The notes: generated from the sequence alone by a model not told the origin. A stretch of DNA of 64,000 nucleotides from Neomoorella carbonis (GCF_045278715.1 NZ_CP136420.1:372001-436000), one strand, 5' to 3'. Counted from the stretch's first letter, positions 47,223-56,524 are shown. Translations and numbers: made by a program.

Positions 47223-48500
47223 TTAAGCTGCTTGCTGTAATTGGGCGCGGCGATAGTCGCCTAACACTTTGTCAGAGTCGTAGTTTTCTTTCTTCCTGGC
47301 CAGGCCGTACATCACCCGTAGCAATTTTACGGCTATGGCTATTAAGGCCTGCTTTTTCTTTAAGGGGTTTTCCCGCCTGGTCAGGAAGTAGTGGTACAAC
47401 GCTTTAAATTCACGGTTCTTGGCTACTAGAGTTAGACTGGCTTGGTATAACAGGTTCCTTAATTCGGCTCGCCCGCGTTTGGATATTTTGCTTTGCCCGT
47501 TCTTCTGCCCGGAACTTTGTTCGCTTAAGTTCAGTCCGGCGAGTTTTTGGATTTGCTTCCAGTGCTCGTAATTTTGGGGATCGCCTATTTCGCCTAAAAA
47601 GCCGGCTACTGTTACCAGGCCTATACCGGGGATGCTTAATAAATTGCCTGCGATATCTATTCCTGCTAGTATGTCGGCCATGGCTGCTTCTGTTTGCTCG
47701 ATCTGCTTTTGGTAAAAGGCTATTTCGTCCAGGCAGGCGTTTAGCTTGTGTTGGGCTCCGGTTAATCCTTCGGTTACTCCTATGGACCCCTGGGCCGTCT
47801 GGTAGAGGGCCTGGGCTCTTTTCATCCCTACCCGGTGGTTACTGGCTTCTTTTAATGCGGCGGCTAATTCTTCGAGTTTATAGGCTAATATTAACCTGGG
47901 GAAGGGACAGTTCCTTAAGACCCATTGGGCTGCTTTGCCTAACAGGTTTTTGAATACTTGCCCCAGCTCGGGGAAGTATTCGTCCAGGATGGCCTGGAGT
48001 TGGTTTAAGGCGCTGTTTAGTTTCCGGCGTTGCTGCCGCCGGGTTACGGTCAGGTTCCTTAGTTCGGCATATTTTCCTTTGGGCAAAAGGCAGTGGAGGA
48101 AATTCCCGTCCTTGACTACTTTGGCTATTATCCCGGCGTCTTTTCGGTCGTTCTTGGTGGGGGAGTTACCCACTTCCTCTTTCCGCCTTTTGACGTGATA
48201 GGGATTGACTATCACTACTGTATAACCCTGCTCCTGGAGAAACCATGCTAAGGGTTTCCAGTAGTGGCCGGTGGGTTCCATGCCGATTACTACCCTTGTT
48301 GCCCTGGCTTTTTCTTTGGCTTCTTCCATTTTAGCCACTAGACGATAATAGCCTTCTTTGCTATTATGGAACTTGAAGGGTTTGACCACATCTAGTTCGA
48401 TTTGGTTATAGATCCGTGCCCAGTGGTTGTGTTTGGCTACGTCGATACCGACAATTATCACATCACCATGGACCAGTAATTTCTTTTGCACTTCATTCAT
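47223..48500 (-). CDS. IS110-family transposase (DEDD RuvC-like)
   Basis: 425 aa from the ATG at 48500 (MNEVQKKLL; AGGAGG upstream). N-terminal DEDD catalytic domain: VGIDVAKHNHWARIY (~14), IGMEPTGHYWKPL (~74) and NDRKDAGIIAKV (~116). C-terminal transposase_20 domain: LLSIPGIGLVTVAGFLGEIG (~290) and the Ser region LNLSEQSSGQKNGQSK (~324), followed by RGRAELRNLLYQAS. Full length and open, so likely active. Confidence 0.95.
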   Translation of the reverse strand: MNEVQKKLLVHGDVIIVGIDVAKHNHWARIYNQIELDVVKPFKFHNSKEGYYRLVAKMEEAKEKARATRVVIGMEPTGHYWKPLAWFLQEQGYTVVIVNPYHVKRRKEEVGNSPTKNDRKDAGIIAKVVKDGNFLHCLLPKGKYAELRNLTVTRRQQRRKLNSALNQLQAILDEYFPELGQVFKNLLGKAAQWVLRNCPFPRLILAYKLEELAAALKEASNHRVGMKRAQALYQTAQGSIGVTEGLTGAQHKLNACLDEIAFYQKQIEQTEAAMADILAGIDIAGNLLSIPGIGLVTVAGFLGEIGDPQNYEHWKQIQKLAGLNLSEQSSGQKNGQSKISKRGRAELRNLLYQASLTLVAKNREFKALYHYFLTRRENPLKKKQALIAIAVKLLRVMYGLARKKENYDSDKVLGDYRRAQLQQAA

Positions 48501-48510
48501 ACGGTTTCTC

Positions 48511-48568
48511 GCCTCCTGGTGGGTTTGTTTGTTTTGGTCTATTTTCTTTTTACCAGGAGGCTTTTTTA
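48511..48568. promoter_or_regulatory. Hairpin that hides the transposase ribosome site
   Basis: GCCTCCTGGT (48511-48520) is repeated inverted as ACCAGGAGGC (48552-48561). On the transposase mRNA the AGGAGG ribosome site is in one arm, so read-through transcripts starting outside the element would be translated poorly. On the plus strand the same hairpin is followed by TTTTTT and can act as a terminator. Confidence 0.7.
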
Positions 48569-48757
48569 TTGGCAACACCTACCTTAAATCATTACAGGAA
48601 TGCTTTCTTCATACCTGACCATGGTTTACCAGAATATCTAGCAATATTCGGCATGAAGCAAGAGAATCCTTGTCCATTGACCGTTAAATTTTCCTGTGGT
48701 AGGATTAAGATTGGGTTAAATATAAACCAATGTAATTATCAGGAAGGAAGATAAAAA

Positions 48758-49981
48758 TTGAATGATTTGTTAATCAGACGCGCGCGGCTCATGGATGAGC
48801 CGGGAACTGTGGATGTAGCCATTAAAGACGGGTACATTGTTGCCGCCGGGGGAGGAGTGGCCGGTTCGGCCCGGCAAATGGTCGATGCGGCAGGGAGACT
48901 CCTGATTCCGGCCTTTGTCGATGCCCATACCCACCTTGACAGGGCACTGACGGCGTCCCAGGAAGGCGCAGGTTCACTGGCCGAAGCCATTGAAGATTTC
49001 CAGCGGCGCAGCCGCAAGATGGATAAAAATGATTTTATCGACCGCGGTCGCCGGGTGCTTAAAATGGCCCTGCGCCATGGGACGGCCACCATGCGCACTC
49101 ATATTACCGTCAGCGAAGCCCTGGGCCTGCGGGGGGTGGAAGCGGTTCTGGAACTCAAGGAAGAATTTGCCGGGAGAGTTGACCTGCAAGTATTTGCCAT
49201 GGCCGGTGAGCTGGAACCGGCACCGACGCCACCTTTGAGGGAACTCCTGGAAGAAGCCCTGCGCCTGGGGGTAGACGGCCTGGGCGGTGCCCCCCACCTG
49301 GCGGAAAGGATGCAGGAATGGGTAGACTATATCTTTGATCTTGCAGGACGATATAATGTCTTAATTGATTTCCACGTTGATGAGACGGATGCCCCTTCGG
49401 TTGCCTCCCTGGAGTATATAGCGGCTAAAACCATCCAGACCGGCTTCCAGGGCCGGGTGGTGGCCGGTCACTGCTGTGGCTTGGCGGCTGTGGACGAAGA
49501 CAAGGCTATCCGGACCATCGCCGCCGTGAAAGAGGCTGGCATCAGCGTTATTACTTTACCGTCATGCGATCTCTACCTCATGGGCCGCCGGGATAAGGGC
49601 CTGGTGCGGCGCGGGGTTACCAGGGTCAGGGAACTCCAGGCGGCGGGAGTAAATGTAGCCTATGCTTCCGGTAATATCCGCGATGCCTTCCGCCCCTTTG
49701 GTAACGCCAATATGCTGGAGGAGGCCCTGATTACCGCCCAGGTACTGCAAATGGGAACGCCCCTGGAGCTCAAAAACGTACTGAAAATGGGAACTTATAA
49801 CGCCGCTGCCGCCATTGGCCTTAAAGCTTACGGTGTTAAAGCCGGTGACCGGGCGGACCTGGTCCTCCTGGATGCTACCAGCCCGGCGGAGGCCATCATC
49901 GGGCAGGCTGAAAAGGTCTGTGTTATTAAGGGCGGCCGGGTGGCCGTGCGGAACGACAAAAAAAGCGACATCATTATTTAG
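48758..49981 (+). CDS. Amidohydrolase, cytosine deaminase-like
   Basis: 407 aa, TTG start with GGAAGG upstream. Metal-dependent TIM-barrel hydrolase of the CodA/AtzC type: first metal motif FVDAHTHLDRAL (~60), FHVDETDAP (~205), VAGHCCGLA (~236) and ASGNIRDAFRPFGNANML (~307). In relatives the last motif is SDN with the catalytic Asp; here it reads SGN (GGT instead of GAT). Either the Asp function is filled elsewhere or the activity differs. Substrate could be cytosine, another cyclic amidine, or a triazine-like ring; not assignable. Confidence 0.85.
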   Translation: MNDLLIRRARLMDEPGTVDVAIKDGYIVAAGGGVAGSARQMVDAAGRLLIPAFVDAHTHLDRALTASQEGAGSLAEAIEDFQRRSRKMDKNDFIDRGRRVLKMALRHGTATMRTHITVSEALGLRGVEAVLELKEEFAGRVDLQVFAMAGELEPAPTPPLRELLEEALRLGVDGLGGAPHLAERMQEWVDYIFDLAGRYNVLIDFHVDETDAPSVASLEYIAAKTIQTGFQGRVVAGHCCGLAAVDEDKAIRTIAAVKEAGISVITLPSCDLYLMGRRDKGLVRRGVTRVRELQAAGVNVAYASGNIRDAFRPFGNANMLEEALITAQVLQMGTPLELKNVLKMGTYNAAAAIGLKAYGVKAGDRADLVLLDATSPAEAIIGQAEKVCVIKGGRVAVRNDKKSDIII

Positions 49982-50056
49982 CGGTTGCGTAAGGGCAAAG
50001 CTGCGGTTATACTACAGATAGAACGGGTACCATTTTTTGACTCTGGAGGAATGAAA

Positions 50057-50827
50057 TTGTTAGTAGATCTCAACCCCATCGCTTTTCACCTGGGACCTGT
50101 AGCAGTGCGCTGGTATGGCATCTTTATGGCCATCTCTTTTTTGGTAGGTTCCTGGTACCTGTACCGGGAAGGCATGAAAAGGGGACTGGAGGAAGACTTC
50201 CTCCTCAACCTGGCCATTATTGTCATTATCTCCGGCGTTATCGGGGCGCGGTTGATGTTCGTCCTGGCCAATTATCCGACATGGTTTATAACAGACCGCC
50301 TCCAGATACTTAAAATCTATGAAGGGGGCCTTTCCTGGCACGGCGGCCTCCTGGGGGGCTTCCTGGGTGGCTGGCTTTATGCCCGCTGGAAAAGAGCCGA
50401 TGCCAACCAGCTGGCGGACTTGGTGGTGCCGGGCCTGGCCTTCGGCTATTTCCTGGTGCGTATCGCCAACATCTTTAACCAGGAGGTTCTAGGTCGGCCC
50501 ACGGATTTCTGGTTCGGCCGCTGGCCGGCTCAGGTCATCGGTTCGGCCATCGGCCTCCTTCTGCTGGCCCGTTATTTTTACGTCCAGAGCAAAAATCCCC
50601 CCCACGGCTACCAGTTTTGGTCCTTTATTTTTTATCACCAGGTTTTGCGGGCTGTTATTGAGGAAACAGTGCGGGACAACCCTCTGGACGTGTGGGGTTA
50701 TATTGTTCCCCACTGGGGCCTGGGCTTCTTTACCCTGACCCAGCTTACCACCCCTCCCATCCTGCTCCTGGCTTATTACTTCATGCGGCGCTCGCGCCGG
50801 GCCGCCAGGGTAAAGTATCGCCGATGA
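50057..50827 (+). CDS. lgt: Prolipoprotein diacylglyceryl transferase
   Basis: 256 aa from TTG at 50057; the ATG at 50051 is only one base from GGAGG, so TTG (spacing seven) is preferred. Seven membrane helices. Lgt signature RIANIFNQEVLGRPTDFWFG (~137) with the conserved Arg/Asn/Glu, and the essential periplasmic-side YGIFMAISFLVG and GGLSWHGGLLGG. Attaches diacylglycerol from phosphatidylglycerol to the Cys of lipoproteins such as PstS here. Confidence 0.94.
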   Translation: MLVDLNPIAFHLGPVAVRWYGIFMAISFLVGSWYLYREGMKRGLEEDFLLNLAIIVIISGVIGARLMFVLANYPTWFITDRLQILKIYEGGLSWHGGLLGGFLGGWLYARWKRADANQLADLVVPGLAFGYFLVRIANIFNQEVLGRPTDFWFGRWPAQVIGSAIGLLLLARYFYVQSKNPPHGYQFWSFIFYHQVLRAVIEETVRDNPLDVWGYIVPHWGLGFFTLTQLTTPPILLLAYYFMRRSRRAARVKYRR

Positions 50828-50860
50828 AGGCGGGCAGGGGACACCTTTATTTAATTTAAT

Positions 50861-50875
50861 TGAGATATAATCTCA
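50861..50875. promoter_or_regulatory. Small perfect palindrome, possible operator/-10
   Basis: TGAGAT-ATA-ATCTCA. The GAGATATAAT word recurs at ~50900 (AGATATAAT) just before the next small gene, so these may be a pair of -10-like elements. Confidence 0.4.
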
Positions 50876-50947
50876 GCTTCATTTGTTTTTAACCTGGGAG
50901 AGATATAATTCCAATTGCAAAAGAAAAATCCCAGGGAGGTAAGACAA

Positions 50948-51130
50948 ATGTTGCGGCAAAAATTGGTTACCCTGCTTCAAGAATGTTACTGGCTCTTGGA
51001 AAAGACAGTTGAAGATCCGCGGGAGCTGCGGCAGCTGCAGGAGCAGGTGGGACGCAAAATCGCTGAACTTAAAGGCCGGAAGCAGGTTCGGGCCAATTTT
51101 GAGGTAAGCGAGGGCAAAAAAGTTGCATAA
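50948..51130 (+). CDS. Small hypothetical coiled-coil protein, 60 aa
   Basis: ATG at 50948 preceded by GGGAGG. Predicted helical hairpin: QKLVTLLQECYWLLEKTVEDPRELRQLQEQVGRKI in two helices, then a basic tail GRKQVRANFEVSEGKKV. No family recognised. Single gene followed by a strong terminator. Confidence 0.7.
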   Translation: MLRQKLVTLLQECYWLLEKTVEDPRELRQLQEQVGRKIAELKGRKQVRANFEVSEGKKVA

Positions 51131-51142
51131 AAAATATTAGCG

Positions 51143-51180
51143 GCGGGGTCCGGCTTCAGAATGGGGACCCCGCTTTTAAT
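51143..51180 (+). terminator. Terminator before the pst operon
   Basis: GCGGGGTCC / GGACCCCGC stem with TTTTAATTTT tail. Confidence 0.9.
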
Positions 51181-51186
51181 TTTACC

Positions 51187-51240
51187 TTAACATGATATTA
51201 ACATAGAGCTAATTTAAACATAACACCAGTTTTTTATAAT
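51187..51240 (+). promoter_or_regulatory. Pho box and -10 of the pst operon
   Basis: Direct repeats TTAACA (51187-51192) and TTAACA (51198-51203), 11 bases apart, then a looser TTAAACA (51214-51220). This spacing fits PhoP/PhoB boxes of Gram-positives. A TATAAT (51235-51240) follows. Phosphate starvation should induce the operon. Confidence 0.75.
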
Positions 51241-51299
51241 AATCTGTGGACAGGCAGCAACCTGCTGGTGGTATATTAAAAATAGGAGGAGAATTTTAA

Positions 51300-52403
51300 G
51301 TGGCGAAGAAAAGCAAGCGGGTAGTTGTGCTGGTAATGGCGCTGGCATTGCTGATGTTGGTAACCGCTTGCGGCAAGAGCGGTGAAACCGGCAAAGGGCC
51401 GGCGGGTAGCAGCGACGGCAAGGCTCAAAGCGTTGCCTTGAATGGTGCCGGTGCGTCTTTCCCCTACCCCCTTTACAGCAAGTGGATTGCCGAGTATCAC
51501 AAGGTGGCTCCCAGTGTAACCATCGACTACCAATCCATCGGTAGCGGTGGTGGTATCAAAGGTATCACCGAGCAGACAGTAGATTTCGCCGGCAGTGACG
51601 CCCCCATGAAAGATGAACAGCTTGCCAGGGCACCGGGACAGATCTTCCACATTCCCACGGTTATGGGTGCTGTCGTAATTACCTACAACCTGGAGGGCGT
51701 CAAGAGTGGCCTCAAGCTGACACCGGAAGTTATAGGCGATATCTTTTTGGGGAAAATTAAGAAATGGAATGACCCGGCCATAACTGCCATCAACCCCGGG
51801 GTCAAGCTGCCTGATAAAGAAATTACTGTCGTCCACCGTTCGGATGGCAGCGGTACCACCAACATTTTCACCGATTACCTGAGCAGCATCAGCAAGGAAT
51901 GGCAAGAAAAGGTAGGCAAAGGTACTTCTGTTGAATGGCCTGTTGGCATTGGCGCCAAGGGCAATGAAGGCGTAGCCGGTACCGTTAAGCAGACGCCGGG
52001 GGGGATCGGCTATGTAGAGCTCGCCTATGCCGTCCAGAACCAGCTTCCTTATGCTTTCATCAAGAACCAGGCTGGTAAATTTGTTGAGCCCACCCTGGAT
52101 ACCACGACTGCCGCTGCCGCCGGAGCTGCTGCCAATATGCCCGAAGATTTGCGGGTTTCCCTCGTCAATGCTCCCGGCGAAAACGCCTATCCCATTGCTG
52201 GTTATACCTACCTGCTGGTGTATAAAGACCAGATGGACAGGGACAAGGGTACGGAACTGGTTAAATTCCTGTGGTGGGCTATTCATGATGGGGAAAAGTT
52301 CGCCAAAGACCTGCTCTATGCGCCGCTTCCCGATAACGTCGTGAAACTGGCGGAAGCCAAGATCAAGCAGATCAATTACAAGGGCGAACCTCTTTATAAG
52401 TAA
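51300..52403 (+). CDS. pstS: Phosphate-binding lipoprotein PstS
   Basis: 367 aa, GTG start with AGGAGG upstream. Lipoprotein signal ending LLMLVTACG (Cys ~25). Family sites: LNGAGASFPYPLYSKWIAEY (~50), DYQSIGSGGGIKGI (~76), DFAGSDAPM and HRSDGSGTTNIFTDYL (~180), which form the phosphate pocket. Captures phosphate outside the membrane and hands it to PstCAB. Confidence 0.97.
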   Translation: MAKKSKRVVVLVMALALLMLVTACGKSGETGKGPAGSSDGKAQSVALNGAGASFPYPLYSKWIAEYHKVAPSVTIDYQSIGSGGGIKGITEQTVDFAGSDAPMKDEQLARAPGQIFHIPTVMGAVVITYNLEGVKSGLKLTPEVIGDIFLGKIKKWNDPAITAINPGVKLPDKEITVVHRSDGSGTTNIFTDYLSSISKEWQEKVGKGTSVEWPVGIGAKGNEGVAGTVKQTPGGIGYVELAYAVQNQLPYAFIKNQAGKFVEPTLDTTTAAAAGAAANMPEDLRVSLVNAPGENAYPIAGYTYLLVYKDQMDRDKGTELVKFLWWAIHDGEKFAKDLLYAPLPDNVVKLAEAKIKQINYKGEPLYK

Positions 52404-52436
52404 TTCCTGGTTGTGTCTTAAGGAAAACAGGCAGCA

Positions 52437-52472
52437 GGGGGGGAATCATGGGTCCGGCCCCATGATTTCCCC
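52437..52472 (+). promoter_or_regulatory. Intercistronic hairpin between pstS and pstC
   Basis: GGGGAATCATGGG pairs with CCCATGATTTCCCC (one bulge). Few Ts follow, so it likely stabilises the pstS part of the mRNA or partially terminates, giving more binding protein than permease. Confidence 0.65.
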
Positions 52473-52588
52473 TATCTTTGCTTGCGGGAAGAATTTGCCC
52501 TGGAGGTACGTTAAATTTAGAGGATTTCAGACAGCAAACGGCGAATATCAACAATGCTTATATATTTAGAGCTGGCGGAGGATTGTAA

Positions 52589-53533
52589 ATGCAAAAGCCA
52601 AGCCACAAAAGCAGGCGGTTGGGCGATGCTGTCTTTCGCGGCCTTACCTTACTGGCGGCCCTGGTAATGGTAGGACTGATAGTGGTTATTGCCGTACAAT
52701 TAATCAGAGGATCCCAGCTGGCCTTTACCCGCTTTGGCCTGGGGTTTGTTACCGGTTCCAGGTGGGATCCGGTCCACGGCAGCTTTGGCTCTTTACCATT
52801 GGTGTATGGTACGATTGTTTCTTCACTCATCGCCCTGATCATTGCCGTCCCTTTGAGCCTGGGGATTGCCATTTATCTTGCTGAACTGGCGCCCCAATGG
52901 GTGCGGGCTCCCGTTTCTTTCCTGGTCGAACTGCTGGCTGCTATCCCCAGCGTTGTCTACGGTTTATGGGGGATATTTGTTCTGGTGCCCTGGATACGCA
53001 CATCATTAGAACCGCTTTTGCACCGGTTCCTGGGCTGGCTGCCTTTTTTTCAAGGGACTTTTTATGGTTTCGGCATGCTGGCGGCCGGCATTATCCTGGC
53101 CATCATGATTATCCCTACTATTTCCGCAGTTTCCCGGGAAGTTTTACTGGCTGTTCCTAACTCCCAGCGGGAAGCCATGCTGGCTTTAGGTGCTACTCGC
53201 TGGGAGACGATAAAGATGGCTGTCCTCCCTTATGGCCGTTCGGGCCTCCTGGGTGCCGTCATTCTCGGGCTGGGACGCGCCATCGGCGAGACCATGGCCG
53301 TAACTATGGTCATCGGCAACCGGCCGCAGATTTCCCCGTCGGTTTTTGAACTGGCCCAAACCATTGCCAGTATTATCGCCAATGAGTTCAGCGAGGCTTT
53401 TGACGATCTGCACCTGTCGGCCCTGGTGATGGCGGGGTTGGTCCTTTTTATTGTTACCCTGTTGTTGAATATAATAGCCCGCCTGCTGGTGTGGCGCGTG
53501 GGCAGGGTACCGGAAGGGATGATCAGGGAATGA
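52589..53533 (+). CDS. pstC: Phosphate ABC transporter permease PstC
   Basis: 314 aa, six membrane helices. BPD_transp motif EAMLALGATRWETIKMAVLPYGRSGL (~191) contacts PstB. PstC-specific AIPSVVYGLWGIFVLVPWI (~114) is present. Its last four bases overlap pstA. Confidence 0.97.
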   Translation: MQKPSHKSRRLGDAVFRGLTLLAALVMVGLIVVIAVQLIRGSQLAFTRFGLGFVTGSRWDPVHGSFGSLPLVYGTIVSSLIALIIAVPLSLGIAIYLAELAPQWVRAPVSFLVELLAAIPSVVYGLWGIFVLVPWIRTSLEPLLHRFLGWLPFFQGTFYGFGMLAAGIILAIMIIPTISAVSREVLLAVPNSQREAMLALGATRWETIKMAVLPYGRSGLLGAVILGLGRAIGETMAVTMVIGNRPQISPSVFELAQTIASIIANEFSEAFDDLHLSALVMAGLVLFIVTLLLNIIARLLVWRVGRVPEGMIRE

Positions 53534-54381
53534 TTGCGGGACGAAACCACCGCCGCAAGTTTATGCGCAGCTTGATGTTTGTGCTGGCCTTGGGTGCGAC
53601 CGTGCTGGCTCTCATTCCATTGGGCAGCATTCTCCTCTACGTAGCCACCAGGGGCCTCATGGCCCTCAACTGGGACTTCTTTACCCAGCTTCCCAAGCCT
53701 GTTGGCGAACCCGGCGGCGGCCTGGCCAATGCCATTGTCGGCACCTTAATTTTAGTTGGACTGGCTTCTTTAATGGGGATTCCCCTGGGCATCCTGACAG
53801 GTATCTACCTCTCGGAGTTTGGCCGGGGACGGTTGGCCTGGCTGGTCAGATTTATCTGTGATGTCATGACCGGTGTCCCCTCAATCATTGTGGGTATCGT
53901 CGTCTATGGTACCATTGTTCTGGCCATGAAGCGTTTTTCCGCCATTGCCGGGGGAGTAGCCCTGGCTATTATCATGCTGCCGCTGGTAACCAGGACAACG
54001 GAAGAGATGCTGAAACTCGTACCCAACAGCCTGCGCGAAGCATCCCTGGCCCTGGGTGCCTCCCAGTGGCGTACCACTTACAGCATTGTCCTGCGCAGCG
54101 CCATGGGAGGGATCATTACCGGTTCCCTCCTCGCGGTAGCCAGGGTTGCGGGAGAAACGGCCCCCCTCCTGTTTACGGCTTTGAACAGCCGCTACTGGCA
54201 TACCGGCCTGGACCAGCGTATTGCTTCCCTGCCGGTATATATCTACACTTATGCCACCACTCCCTACGGGGACCTGCACCGGCTGGCCTGGGGAGCTGCC
54301 CTGGTGCTGGTGGCCATGGTCATGGTTACCAGCATCGCGGCGCGGCTGGCCGGCCGCAAGGCCAGTGGAGGAGGTAGATAG
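53530..54381 (+). CDS. pstA: Phosphate ABC transporter permease PstA
   Basis: 283 aa from the ATG at 53530 that overlaps the pstC stop (ATGA). Six helices; VPSIIVGIVVYG (~117) and EASLALGASQWRTTYSIVLRSAMGGI (~170) mark the pore and the PstB contact. Confidence 0.96.
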   Translation: MIAGRNHRRKFMRSLMFVLALGATVLALIPLGSILLYVATRGLMALNWDFFTQLPKPVGEPGGGLANAIVGTLILVGLASLMGIPLGILTGIYLSEFGRGRLAWLVRFICDVMTGVPSIIVGIVVYGTIVLAMKRFSAIAGGVALAIIMLPLVTRTTEEMLKLVPNSLREASLALGASQWRTTYSIVLRSAMGGIITGSLLAVARVAGETAPLLFTALNSRYWHTGLDQRIASLPVYIYTYATTPYGDLHRLAWGAALVLVAMVMVTSIAARLAGRKASGGGR

Positions 54382-54384
54382 AGC

Positions 54385-55143
54385 ATGGACACCAGATTGA
54401 TGGCCGAGGATTTCAGCGCCTGGTATGGCCAGAATCAGGTAGTGAAAAACGTCACCCTGCCGGTATACGCCAACCAGGTGACCGCCATTATCGGCCCCTC
54501 GGGTTGCGGCAAGTCTACTTTTATCCGCTGCCTGAATCGGATGCATGAGGTAATTCCGGGGACCCGTACCAGGGGCAGGGTGCTTCTGGACGGCGAGAAT
54601 ATCTATGATGATAAAGTCGATCCGGCGGAAATACGCCGCCGGGTGGGCATGGTTTTCCAAAAACCCAATCCCTTCCCTACCATGTCAATCTTGGATAACG
54701 TCGCCGCAGGACTCCGGCTGCACGGCCTGCCCCCCGGGACCACCGCGGAGGAAGTGGTGGAAAGGTGCCTGAAAATGGTGGGGCTGTGGGATGAAGTCAA
54801 GGACCGCCTCCGGGATTCAGGTGTCAGCCTGTCCGGGGGCCAGCAGCAGCGCCTGTGCATCGCCAGGGCCCTGGCTGTGGAGCCGGAAATTTTACTCATG
54901 GACGAACCCTGCTCGGCCCTCGACCCGGTTTCCACTCTGAAGATAGAAGAATTGATTAAAGGACTGAAAGAAAAGTATACAATTGTAATAGTGACCCACA
55001 ATATGCACCAGGCCGCCCGGGTGGCCGATTATACCGCCTTTTTTCTCCACGGCCAGCTGATAGAGTACGGCCCGACGTCGGATATCTTCACCAACCCCAG
55101 GGACCAGCGGACCGAGGATTATATAACCGGCCGCTTTGGTTAA
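54385..55143 (+). CDS. pstB: Phosphate ABC transporter ATPase PstB
   Basis: 252 aa. Walker A GPSGCGKSTF (~36), CLNRMHEVIPGTR (typical of PstB), Q-loop VFQKPNPFPTMSI, signature LSGGQQQRLCIARAL (~150), Walker B LLMDEPCSALDP (~170), H-loop VTHNMHQA. No phoU follows in the window. Confidence 0.97.
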   Translation: MDTRLMAEDFSAWYGQNQVVKNVTLPVYANQVTAIIGPSGCGKSTFIRCLNRMHEVIPGTRTRGRVLLDGENIYDDKVDPAEIRRRVGMVFQKPNPFPTMSILDNVAAGLRLHGLPPGTTAEEVVERCLKMVGLWDEVKDRLRDSGVSLSGGQQQRLCIARALAVEPEILLMDEPCSALDPVSTLKIEELIKGLKEKYTIVIVTHNMHQAARVADYTAFFLHGQLIEYGPTSDIFTNPRDQRTEDYITGRFG

Positions 55144-55245
55144 ACTCCCGGTCGCACTGCAACAGGCCCAAGACTGCAGTACCATCTGGACCGAAGATTT
55201 AACCCGGGGCAGCATTACGGTGCAACTCTCGCAAAAATGCTGGAG

Positions 55246-55268
55246 GCCGCCTGCTGGCGGCTTTTTTG
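55246..55268 (+). terminator. Terminator of the pst operon
   Basis: GCCGCC / GGCGGC, TGCT loop, then TTTTTT. Confidence 0.92.
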
Positions 55269-55454
55269 TTGCAATAGTTATTAACTGGTGCTTAACAAAA
55301 TAGTCATAATACATTTGTAGAGTGAGAAAGGAAAAATTTTTTTATTAGGCCAGCAGGAATTTAATAAAACATGTCGAATAAAACAATTAAAATCGATTGC
55401 AGAAATATCGCTGAGATATGTATAAATATATCGAGAAAAGGATTTCAGAGCTAT

Positions 55455-56498
55455 ATGGTAAAAATGACTGAGGTTGCTAAACTTGCGGGGGTTTCTCCCT
55501 CGACGGTATCAAGGGTTTTATCTAACAGTCCATATGTATCCGAGGAAACTCGGCAAAGGGTTCTGGAAGCGGTTAAACTTCTGGAGTATAAACCCAATAG
55601 ATTGGCCAGTAACCTTCGAAAAATGTCCTCGAAGACAATAGTAGTAGTTCTGCCTGATATTACCAATCCGTTTTTTGCCAGAATACTGCAAGGGCTTGAG
55701 GATGTTGCCCGCGAAAATGGTTATCACGTTCTCCTCGGTGATACTGGTAATAACCTTAAACTTGAAAAGGATTTCATAGATCTAGTTAGAGAGAGATTTG
55801 TTGATGGGTTGATTTTAGCCACGGCGAGAATCCGAAAAGAAGAGATATTGGCTATTAGCCAAGAAATGCCGGTGGTTTTAGCCTGTGAGTATGTAGAGGG
55901 TTATGATATACCTACTGTTTCTATAGATAATATCAGCGCTGCCCGCCAGGCCACAGAACATCTTATAAATCTAGGGCACAAAAGAATAGGATTTATTACT
56001 GGACCACTGGGGGTTATTCTTAGCAGGGATAGACTAAAAGGCTATCGGCAAGCATTATTGCTTCACGAAATTCCTATTGATGAATCATTAATCCAGGAAG
56101 GAGATTTTTCCGTAAAATCAGGATATGACATTATGATGAAATTTCTAGCGGTAAATCCACCGCCCACAGCAGTGTTTGCTTCCAATGACGAAATGGCTGT
56201 GGGGGCGATGAAGGCAATAAAACATAAAGGAATGCGCGTTCCTGACGATGTAGCTGTGATCGGTTTTGATGATATTCCGTTGTGTACCCTTGTGGAACCA
56301 GAACTGACAACGATTGCACAGCCAAAGTATGAGATTGGTACCCATGCTATGGATATGTTACTTAAAATAATTAAGAAGGAAGAGCTTGTTAATAAACAGA
56401 TAGTCCTGGCTCATCATTTAGTGGTACGTGAATCTTGCGGTTATAATTTATTTAGGGAGGGAGGTGAAGGTGAAGAAAATAAAATAACAAGTATGTAA
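55455..56498 (+). CDS. LacI-family regulator of the sugar/reductase island
   Basis: 347 aa from the ATG at 55455 (AAAGGA upstream). N-terminal HTH MTEVAKLAGVSPSTVSRVLS and hinge helix region (~45-60), then a periplasmic-binding-protein-like effector domain (VVLPDITNPFFARILQGLE ~66; RIGFITGPLG ~187; VIGFDDIPLC ~277). It is AT-rich like the downstream genes. It probably represses the isomerase-transporter genes in the absence of an imported sugar or glycoside. Marks the left edge of a compositional island. Confidence 0.93.
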   Translation: MVKMTEVAKLAGVSPSTVSRVLSNSPYVSEETRQRVLEAVKLLEYKPNRLASNLRKMSSKTIVVVLPDITNPFFARILQGLEDVARENGYHVLLGDTGNNLKLEKDFIDLVRERFVDGLILATARIRKEEILAISQEMPVVLACEYVEGYDIPTVSIDNISAARQATEHLINLGHKRIGFITGPLGVILSRDRLKGYRQALLLHEIPIDESLIQEGDFSVKSGYDIMMKFLAVNPPPTAVFASNDEMAVGAMKAIKHKGMRVPDDVAVIGFDDIPLCTLVEPELTTIAQPKYEIGTHAMDMLLKIIKKEELVNKQIVLAHHLVVRESCGYNLFREGGEGEENKITSM

Positions 56499-56524
56499 CA
56501 GAAGACTTTTTACGGGAGGGAAAT

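Larger units (their letters stand above)
46977..48600 (-). mobile_element. IS110-family insertion sequence
   Basis: Transposase gene plus non-coding ends. Element borders are approximate: IS110 elements often lack terminal inverted repeats and target duplications, and none was found. It sits between motAB and the amidohydrolase gene. Confidence 0.75.

Noticed and set aside
47020..47407. Plus-strand frames in the IS110 end
   Set aside because: They cover the non-coding end and the transposase C-terminus in the wrong frame.
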